8,831 bases of DNA from an uncultured Eubacteriales bacterium (GTDB lineage: Bacteria; Bacillota_A; Clostridia; Oscillospirales; CAG-272). A model generated the notes under the pieces. The model saw only the letters and a list, made by a program, of their open reading frames with translations. It was not told the origin of the DNA and did not search any database. This document shows positions 1 through 4,998 of this stretch, piece by piece. A program made the position numbers and the translations under genes. The stretch is from NCBI GenBank assembly GCA_900555345.1, contig USKS01000042.1:1-8831 (forward strand), in the 5' to 3' direction. Within the stretch, counting starts at the first letter, position 1. Each line of letters starts with the position of its first letter.

Positions 1-1874
1 GCGTCGAGCAGTGTTTTGCCGCTCTCGGTCACAAAGCGCCCATCCTTTGCGGGATCGATACCCACTGAGCAGAGAGCCACGACTACCTGCGCGATCGATT
101 CAACGTTTTCTGTATTCCATGAGGTAAATCCGCCGTTTGCGTTCTGCATTGAGCCGAGGCGGTCAAATGCTTCGTTTACGCACTGACGTACCGTTTTTGA
201 AACTTCTTTGCCGGTTGCCTTATTTGTGTATGTATAGACTGTATCGTCGTTGTAATAAGGCGCGAGAGCCTGGATCGCCATTGCGGTGATGTCGATGTCG
301 GAGGACGCGCCGTAGCCGCCGAGCACCCAGCCGCCGTATTCGTTGCCGCCTACTCCGTCCGCAAGCTGCATTTTAAGTATCTCCGTGATAAACGCTTCGC
401 GGCTGTATTTTGCGTCTGCGGGCGCGGGGGTAAGCTTTGCGTCCATTGCGATAAGTCCCCATATCCAGCCGTTTATGCCCTGCGCGCCGGGACCTCTTTT
501 AACGACGCAGTTGTAGCTGCCGTCGGCTACAAGATCAATGGACGATTCGTTATATATGCCGAAGTTTGCGGGATCGCCGTCAAGCGCCGCGACGGCAACG
601 ACCGCTCTGTGCCACTCTGTGGCTTTTACCCTGTGCAGAATGCCGCTGTTTTCGGTATATGTTTTTTCGATATAGGCTTTCATTGCGGCGAGATAGTCGC
701 CGTAGCCCGTACCGTCGTCGTACATATGCTGATATTTGCCCGTGCTGTCCTGCCAGCCGAAACGACCCATTGCAAGTGCCATCCAGTCTGTGTCGGTGCT
801 GCTCGCGCCTGCGGTGTACGATGGGTCTCCCAGCAGTGTTCCTTCAACTCCGGCCATGGTCTTTTTGCTGCTTATTGCGCTTTTAATGTAGTTTGCAAGC
901 TTTGCCGAAAGCTCTGTGCGCTCGGTGAAGGATTCTGCGGGTATATCTTTTTTAACGTTCTTTTCCCATTTGAGGGCAACGCCGCCGTCGGTGTCCTCAA
1001 ACGCGTCGCCGAGTCTGTCGGCGCTGACGGTCTCAACCTCTTCGGCACCCGCTTTTGTATCGGTGCCCGTGCCCTTGATGTAGAAGCAGTTTGAGAATGA
1101 ACCGCCTCGGCACTCGCCGATGACGGCGCCGATGTTGTTTTGAGCCGCCGCGGTGTCTGTGACTATGCCCGTATTAAGGCAGTTTTTCAGTGTGGGGGAC
1201 GCTGCTTTGTGTCCGCCGGACACGCCGCCGACCGAGGCGGGACCGCTGACCGCGCCCGAGTTGTAGCAGTTTTCGACAGTTCCCGCTCTCCAGTGCTGAC
1301 CCGTAACGCCGCCGATGTAACCTGTTGTGCCGCTGACGCTGCCTTTGTTCACACAGCTTTCGACCGTGGTGTTGCCGTCAACGTTTCCGACAACGCCGCC
1401 GACCGCGGAGGCACCGGAAACGTTTGCTTCGTTTCTGCAGTTTTCGATTCTGCCGTTTGAGAGCTTGCCGACGATGCCCGCAATGCTGCCGCTGCCTTCT
1501 ACGCTGCCGCGTACCACAAGATTTTTGATCGTACCGGAGCTTACAAGACCGAATAGACCTGCTTCAGATCCGGAAGTGATGCTGAGGCCGCTTACGATAT
1601 GATAGCCGCCGTCAAACGTTCCCTTGAAAGGGTTTGACGATGTGCCGATCGGCGTCCATTCCACGCTGCCAAGATCAATGTCGGCGGAAAGCGCTACGGT
1701 TTTGCCCTCGTACGGGTTTCCGCCGTTTACATCTTCGGCAAATTTCCGCAGCTGCGCCGCGGTGCTTACGGTAAGATCGGCCTGCGAGTCGGCGAAGACC
1801 GCCGCGGGCAGTACCGACACTGCCAGTATTGCCGCGAGAAGTGCGGCAAAAAAGCGTTTTGCGTTCTTTTTCAT
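1..1874 (-). CDS. Secreted GLUG-repeat / alpha-alpha-barrel (transcobalamin-fold) protein, C-terminus beyond window
   Basis: Seen: an uninterrupted minus-strand frame of 624 codons from ATG 1874 runs off the left edge. An AAGGAGG site (1880-1886) sits 5 nt upstream of the ATG, which fixes the start. Residues 1-28 are a signal peptide (MKK..., hydrophobic core, AVFA|DS cleavage). Residues ~115-265 hold at least four GLUG-type repeats of the form GGV(V/T/S)G...(V/I)E(N/S)C.N.G.VSG. From ~305 onward is an alpha/alpha-barrel region with DWMALAMGR (~362), TEWHRAVVAVAALDGDP (~416), INGWIWGLIAMDAK (~466), DIDITAMAIQALAPYY (~525) and NANGGF...ESIAQVVVALCSVGID (~575-605). Known: this barrel belongs to the terpenoid-cyclase/prenyltransferase superfamily, which includes animal transcobalamin and intrinsic factor; clostridial proteins of this type often end in a transcobalamin-like DUF4430 domain, not visible here. 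Inferred: an exported corrinoid-binding protein, because a cobalamin riboswitch lies directly upstream. It has no catalytic motif of a true cyclase that I can see. The family call is firm; the ligand is inferred. Confidence 0.85.
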   Translation of the reverse strand, partial: MKKNAKRFFAALLAAILAVSVLPAAVFADSQADLTVSTAAQLRKFAEDVNGGNPYEGKTVALSADIDLGSVEWTPIGTSSNPFKGTFDGGYHIVSGLSITSGSEAGLFGLVSSGTIKNLVVRGSVEGSGSIAGIVGKLSNGRIENCRNEANVSGASAVGGVVGNVDGNTTVESCVNKGSVSGTTGYIGGVTGQHWRAGTVENCYNSGAVSGPASVGGVSGGHKAASPTLKNCLNTGIVTDTAAAQNNIGAVIGECRGGSFSNCFYIKGTGTDTKAGAEEVETVSADRLGDAFEDTDGGVALKWEKNVKKDIPAESFTERTELSAKLANYIKSAISSKKTMAGVEGTLLGDPSYTAGASSTDTDWMALAMGRFGWQDSTGKYQHMYDDGTGYGDYLAAMKAYIEKTYTENSGILHRVKATEWHRAVVAVAALDGDPANFGIYNESSIDLVADGSYNCVVKRGPGAQGINGWIWGLIAMDAKLTPAPADAKYSREAFITEILKMQLADGVGGNEYGGWVLGGYGASSDIDITAMAIQALAPYYNDDTVYTYTNKATGKEVSKTVRQCVNEAFDRLGSMQNANGGFTSWNTENVESIAQVVVALCSVGIDPAKDGRFVTESGKTLLD

Positions 1875-1938
1875 TTTTTCCTCCTTGAATGTTCGGATGA
1901 ATACTCTGCGAATAGCATCGTCGGTTCGGACGCACGGC

Positions 1939-1991
1939 AAAAATAAAAGCGCAGCCTGACCCGCAGAAAAGCGGAGTGGGTCGGTTGCACT
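1939..1991 (-). terminator. Intrinsic terminator of the cobalamin riboswitch
   Basis: On the minus strand the arm AGTGCAACCGACCC (plus 1978-1991) pairs with GGGTCAGGCTGCGCT (plus 1948-1962). The stem is about 12 bp, interrupted by small mismatches and a bulge, around a loop of ~15 nt. It is followed by TTTATTTTT (plus 1939-1947). It lies between the B12 aptamer and the Shine-Dalgarno of the secreted-protein gene, the expected place for a riboswitch expression platform. The inferred action is premature termination when cobalamin is bound. Confidence 0.8.
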
Positions 1992-2018
1992 CTTCACACC
2001 AAAGCCGTGTTGAACCGA
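1981..2018 (-). promoter_or_regulatory. Candidate antiterminator of the cobalamin riboswitch
   Basis: Minus-strand TCGGTT (plus 2013-2018) is perfectly complementary to AACCGA (plus 1981-1986), which lies inside the 5' arm of the terminator. Between them an ACAC/GTGT mini-hairpin (1996-1999 with 2007-2010) shortens the loop. The first arm overlaps the last two bases of the aptamer's closing helix P1. P1 plus terminator and the antiterminator therefore cannot all form together. This is the layout of a ligand-OFF transcriptional switch. The pairing is read from the sequence; the mechanism is inferred. Confidence 0.6.
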
Positions 2019-2191
2019 AAGATATGGCAGGTATCCTGACTTATGAACATCCAAAGCGCACAGCCTGCGGCAATACAGCCGCACATGCTGTGTACATATG
2101 TCTTTCAAATACAGTAATGGCGGTTGCTCCGGATTCGAACCGGATCTCCTTTTCATCTACTCAGCGTACAACTTTTCAAACCGTATCTTTC
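2017..2191 (-). promoter_or_regulatory. Cobalamin (adenosylcobalamin-type) riboswitch aptamer
   Basis: Reading the minus strand, the B12 box AGTCAGGATACCTGCC lies at plus 2026-2041. The conserved core AATCCGGAGCAACCGCCAT followed by TACTGTA lies at about plus 2110-2137, preceded by the A-rich AAAAGGAG stretch. The ends pair perfectly as helix P1: GAAAGATA (plus 2184-2191) with TATCTTTC (plus 2017-2024), giving an aptamer of 175 nt, a normal size for this class. These elements match the known cobalamin riboswitch consensus. It controls the secreted alpha/alpha-barrel protein downstream. Whether it prefers adenosyl- or aquo/methylcobalamin cannot be told by eye. Confidence 0.88.
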
Positions 2192-2212
2192 ATTTTCAGC
2201 TATTCAATTGTA

Positions 2213-2278
2213 TAAATCCGAAGCGCGCCCGCGTCTGCGGTCGGCAGCCGCATCCGCCGCGGTGCCCTTCGGGATTTA
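2213..2278 (-). repeat. Rod-like GC-rich hairpin at the 5' end of the riboswitch transcript
   Basis: Three nested inverted repeats form one long imperfect hairpin. The outer arms TAAATCCGAAG (2213-2223) and CTTCGGGATTTA (2267-2278) pair over 11 bp with one bulge. Inside, CCGCG (2229-2233) pairs with CGCGG (2258-2262). At the tip TGCGG (2236-2240) pairs with CCGCA (2248-2252) around a 7-nt loop. It sits between the predicted start point (~2284) and the aptamer (from 2191), so it would be the first structure in the leader RNA. No poly-T follows on either strand, so it is not an obvious terminator. Function unknown; RNA stabilisation or a second sensory element are possible. Confidence 0.55.
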
Positions 2279-2290
2279 TATTCATTTAAT

Positions 2291-2319
2291 ATAATACCAT
2301 TCTTTTTCACATTTTGCAA
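2291..2319 (-). promoter_or_regulatory. Sigma-A-type promoter for the B12-riboswitch transcript
   Basis: On the minus strand a -35 TTGCAA (plus 2314-2319) is separated by 17 bp from a -10 TATTAT (plus 2291-2296). The -10 carries an extended TGG just upstream. The predicted start is near 2284, giving a leader of ~410 nt that contains the 5' hairpin, aptamer and terminator. No better -35/-10 pair was found closer to the aptamer. Confidence 0.6.
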
Positions 2320-2527
2320 TATGCGGCGCAGCTTTTTCTGAGAGGCGCGAAAAATGCCGCGCCCCTGTACTGCGAATTTTGGAAAAGTCGTTATAATATG
2401 AGCCTGCGCTGCCGCAGGTTGCGGGGAAAAATACAGATCTCGGCGTGCTGCGCGGGGGCGGTGCGGCATCGTCGAATGCCCGTAAAATAAGGAAATTTAA
2501 TACAAAATCAATATATAAAATTTGGCG
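2320..2527. other. Divergent intergenic region, no gene recognised
   Basis: Between the two divergent promoters I see no supported coding region; open frames here have no ribosome site or recognisable motif. Two short perfect stems occur: GGCGCG (2344-2349) with CGCGCC (2358-2363), and CCTGCG (2403-2408) with CGCAGG (2413-2418). A TATAAT at 2392-2397 lacks a fitting -35. Base composition alternates between GC-rich and AT-rich blocks. It may contain regulator sites or nothing specific. Confidence 0.4.
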
Positions 2528-2556
2528 TTGATAATTTTCAGCCGTCGGAGTAAAAT
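2528..2556 (+). promoter_or_regulatory. Sigma-A-type promoter for the HTH-glmM operon
   Basis: TTGATA (2528-2533), a 17-bp spacer and TAAAAT (2551-2556) each match the consensus at five of six positions. The predicted start is near 2563, leaving a leader of ~125 nt before the ATG at 2688. A second, weaker candidate is the extended -10 TGGTAGAAT (2610-2618), which has no good -35. Confidence 0.6.
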
Positions 2557-2588
2557 ATAAATATACACCGCTTGCAACCGACGGTTGC
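2542..2588. promoter_or_regulatory. Inverted repeats within and just after the operon promoter
   Basis: GCAACCG-A-CGGTTGC (2574-2588) is a perfect odd palindrome just downstream of the predicted start point. Its CCGACGG core (2578-2584) is the inverted copy of CCGTCGG (2542-2548) in the promoter spacer; the two centres lie 36 bp apart. They could be operator sites for a repressor such as the operon's own HTH protein. In a transcript starting upstream they could instead form mutually exclusive RNA stems. Only the symmetry is seen; the role is inferred. Confidence 0.35.
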
Positions 2589-2616
2589 GCAAAAATTTCC
2601 TCGTCCGGTTGGTAGA

Positions 2617-2641
2617 ATAATACATTCCGATACTGTATTAT
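2617..2641. promoter_or_regulatory. Candidate operator: perfect 8-bp dyad ahead of HTH-glmM
   Basis: ATAATACA (2617-2624) and TGTATTAT (2634-2641) are perfect inverted repeats separated by 9 bp. The dyad lies 46 bp before the start codon. It overlaps a possible second promoter (-10 TAGAAT 2613-2618). XRE-family regulators usually bind such dyads as dimers, and the next gene encodes an XRE domain, so autoregulation is a reasonable guess. As RNA it could also be a simple leader hairpin. Confidence 0.4.
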
Positions 2642-2687
2642 GGCAGAGGTGAAACAAAGAGACGACGACCGAAAGGAGTACACAAAA

Positions 2688-4331
2688 ATGACACTCGGCA
2701 AAAAAATATTCAATTTAAGGACCGCGGCGCACATTTCCCAGGAGACCCTTGCGGAAAAGCTTGAGGTATCCCGTCAGTCCGTTTCCAAATGGGAGATAGA
2801 CCAGGCAGTGCCGCAGATTGACAAAGTGCTGCTTCTGTGCGAGCTTTTCTCCGTTTCGTGCGACAGCCTGCTGCGCGACGACATCGACGTTTTCGGCGAC
2901 GTGCCCGGCAAAAAATCTGCTATAAATCAGCCCTATGAGGGCAACAAATATTTCGGCACTGACGGATTCAGAGGCGAGGCGAACATAACGCTCACTTCCG
3001 ACCAGGCGTACCGTGTGGGCAGATTCCTGGGCTGGTATTTTTCCTCTCCGCTTTCGGGCTTTCACGCTCCGTCGTACCGCCCGCGCATAGTTATTGGCAA
3101 GGATACCCGCCGCTCGAGCTATATGTTTGAGTATTCGATCGTCGCGGGGCTCACCGCCTCCGGCGCCGACGCGTATATGCTGCACGTGACAACAACGCCA
3201 AGCGTTTCGTTCGTCACAAGGCAGGACGGCTTTGACTGCGGCATAATGATAACCGCGTCGCACAATCCTTATTACGACAATGGAATAAAAGTTATAAACA
3301 GCTACGGCGAAAAGCTTGACGACCGCACCGCCGCGCTTATAGAGGCATATCTCGACGGCGATCTTGAGTCTCTCGGCATCGAAGGTGACGATCTGCCTCT
3401 GGCAAAGCGCGACAGGATAGGCTGCATTGTGGACTACGTTGCGGGCAGAAACCGCTACGTGGGCTACCTTATATCCCTTGCCTCCCATTCATACAAGGGG
3501 CTGAAGATCGGGCTTGACTGCGCAAACGGCGCGTCATGGATGATAGCAAAAGCCGTTTTCGACGCTCTCGGCGCGCAGACGTACGTCATAGGCGCGTCTC
3601 CCGACGGAATTAATGTGAACAGCGACTGCGGCTCGACCCATATGGAAGCGCTTTGCAGTCTCGTGCGCGAAAAGCATCTTGACGTGGGCTTTGCTTTTGA
3701 CGGCGACGCCGACAGATGCATTGCCGTTGACGAAAACGGAAAGATCGTGGACGGCGACGGAATAATGTACGTTCTTGCAAATCGGCTGAGATCGCGCGGT
3801 ATGCTTGACAACAATATGGTAGTCACCACAGTCATGTCAAACAGCGGACTTTTCAAAGCGCTTCGCGAGGCGGGCATTGACCATGAGGAAACGGCTGTAG
3901 GCGACAGATTTGTGTACGAGTGCATGGAAAAGGGCGGATACAGTCTGGGCGGCGAGCAGTCTGGGCATATTATTCTCAAGAAGTACGCGACGACGGGCGA
4001 CGGACTTCTGACGGCTATCATGGTCGCCGAGGAAATGCGCGACAGAAAATCTCCGCTTTCAAAGCTTTCCGAGGCAGTCGTGCCGTATCCTCAGGTGACG
4101 AAAAACGTCCGTGTATCCGACAAGAGCGCGACCGTGTCCGATGAAGAGGTAAAGAAAAAGTACGACGAGCTGAACGGCGAGATAGGAGACCGCGGGCGCA
4201 TACTGCTGCGCGTAAGCGGCACGGAGCCGGTTATACGTATTATGGCTGAGTGCGAAAACCGTGACGACTGCGAAAAATACATTTCGCGTCTGTATGATGT
4301 GATAAAAAAACGGGGGTATTGCTGTGAATAA
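2688..4331 (+). CDS. glmM: XRE-type HTH domain fused to phosphoglucosamine mutase (GlmM)
   Basis: GlmM interconverts glucosamine-6-P and glucosamine-1-P for cell-wall precursor synthesis in the cytoplasm. Residues 1-~65 form a Cro/CI helix-turn-helix (ISQETLAEKLEVSRQSVSKWE, then the DKVLLLCELFSVS helix). A linker of ~22 residues follows, then a full mutase from ~88. The mutase has YFGTDGFRG (88-96), the phosphoserine loop TASHNP with Ser191, the metal loop DGDADR (338-343), the sugar-binding GEQSGH (422-427) and the phosphate-binding RVSGTEP (508-514). At 547 aa it exceeds normal GlmM (~445-450) by about the size of the HTH plus linker. ATG 2688 is preferred over an upstream in-frame ATG at 2640 because AAAGGAG (2672-2678) lies 9 nt ahead of it and the HTH fold starts there. 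No in-frame ATG allows separate translation of the mutase near its boundary. It heads an overlapping three-gene operon. The fused regulator role is inferred. Confidence 0.93.
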   Translation: MTLGKKIFNLRTAAHISQETLAEKLEVSRQSVSKWEIDQAVPQIDKVLLLCELFSVSCDSLLRDDIDVFGDVPGKKSAINQPYEGNKYFGTDGFRGEANITLTSDQAYRVGRFLGWYFSSPLSGFHAPSYRPRIVIGKDTRRSSYMFEYSIVAGLTASGADAYMLHVTTTPSVSFVTRQDGFDCGIMITASHNPYYDNGIKVINSYGEKLDDRTAALIEAYLDGDLESLGIEGDDLPLAKRDRIGCIVDYVAGRNRYVGYLISLASHSYKGLKIGLDCANGASWMIAKAVFDALGAQTYVIGASPDGINVNSDCGSTHMEALCSLVREKHLDVGFAFDGDADRCIAVDENGKIVDGDGIMYVLANRLRSRGMLDNNMVVTTVMSNSGLFKALREAGIDHEETAVGDRFVYECMEKGGYSLGGEQSGHIILKKYATTGDGLLTAIMVAEEMRDRKSPLSKLSEAVVPYPQVTKNVRVSDKSATVSDEEVKKKYDELNGEIGDRGRILLRVSGTEPVIRIMAECENRDDCEKYISRLYDVIKKRGYCCE

Positions 4332-4998
4332 AAAATGCGTTAAATTATCGGAGCTTATGTCCTGCGATACTCCTTACCTGAAAGAACTTTTCGAGGGAGC
4401 GGAGTACCCCTGGCAGCTGCTCGGGCTTATTAAAGATACCGCGAAAAAGCTGTGCGAAAATATGCCCGAGGGCTTCAGAAAGCTTTCGGACGACGTTATC
4501 GTCGGCAGAGACACTGTTATATATGACAGCGCCGTAATAGAAGGTCCTGTGGTGATAGGAGAAAAATGCATCGTGCGCCCGGGGGCTTTTATCCGCGGCG
4601 CGGTCATAACCGGCACGGGCTGCGTTATAGGCAATTCCACAGAACTTAAAAACTGCATACTTCTGAACGGCGTGCAGGTGCCGCACTATAACTATGTAGG
4701 CGATTCGATCCTCGGCAACCTTTCTCATATGGGCGCGGGTGCCGTATGCTCGAATCTCAAGGCGGACAAATCAAACGTTGTTGTCCGCGGCGACGCCACA
4801 TACGAAACGGGACTTAAAAAAATCGGCGCCGTTCTGGGCGATCGGGCGGATATAGGCTGCGGCTGCGTGCTCAATCCGGGAACGATCGTCGGCAGAAATA
4901 CAAGCGTATATCCGCTGACCTCGGTCAGAGGCGTTGTGGCGGAGAACTGCATAATGAAGGGCGCTGACACGATCGTGGATCGGGAGGACAGAGGATAA
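4324..4998 (+). CDS. Left-handed beta-helix acetyltransferase, GlmU C-domain-like
   Basis: The 224-aa product begins at GTG 4324, overlapping the glmM stop by 8 nt, with GGGGG (4312-4316) as ribosome site; translational coupling is likely. Residues ~1-55 are a helical lead-in. From ~57 to ~215 run hexapeptide repeats (VIGEKC, AVITGTGCVIGN, IGAVLGDRADIGCG, TIVGRNTSVYPL) typical of a left-handed beta-helix. VPHYNYVGDSILGNLSHMGAG aligns with the GlmU acetyltransferase segment HLTYLGD...NIGAG; His121 matches the catalytic histidine there. The N-terminal uridylyltransferase domain of GlmU (~230 residues, nucleotide-binding GTRM-type loop) is absent. Inferred role: acetyl-CoA-dependent acetylation of glucosamine-1-P from GlmM, giving GlcNAc-1-P, with the UTP step done by another enzyme. 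Other sugar or sugar-phosphate acyltransferases are the main alternative. Confidence 0.82.
   Translation: MNKKCVKLSELMSCDTPYLKELFEGAEYPWQLLGLIKDTAKKLCENMPEGFRKLSDDVIVGRDTVIYDSAVIEGPVVIGEKCIVRPGAFIRGAVITGTGCVIGNSTELKNCILLNGVQVPHYNYVGDSILGNLSHMGAGAVCSNLKADKSNVVVRGDATYETGLKKIGAVLGDRADIGCGCVLNPGTIVGRNTSVYPLTSVRGVVAENCIMKGADTIVDREDRG

Noticed and set aside
609..1094. 161-codon plus-strand frame, plus neighbouring shorter ones up to 2215
   Set aside because: They are antisense to the secreted-protein gene and its riboswitch and show no family motif or ribosome site.
2118..2146. tRNA T-arm-like sequence GGTTCGAATCCGGAGCA on the minus strand
   Set aside because: It is the conserved core of the cobalamin riboswitch (followed by ACCGCCATTACTGTA). 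There is no acceptor or anticodon stem around it, and the B12 box lies at the expected distance.
2392..2397. TATAAT as a promoter -10
   Set aside because: No acceptable -35 at 16-18 bp upstream and no extended TG; the pair at 2528-2556 is far better.
2200..2469. 89-codon minus-strand frame
   Set aside because: It covers the promoter and GC-rich hairpin of the riboswitch transcript, has no ribosome site, and its product is low-complexity and basic.
2563..2687. glmS ribozyme in the operon leader
   Set aside because: I looked for the conserved cleavage-site and core segments and found none; the leader (~125 nt) contains only simple inverted repeats.
2640..2687. Upstream in-frame ATG at 2640 as the start of HTH-GlmM
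   Set aside because: It would add 16 residues before the HTH fold, has no ribosome site, and overlaps the dyad at 2617-2641; ATG 2688 has a good AAAGGAG.
2282..2734. 150-codon minus-strand frame across the divergent region
   Set aside because: It overlaps the promoter, ribosome site and first codons of HTH-glmM, has no Shine-Dalgarno, and its composition and product are unlike a real protein.
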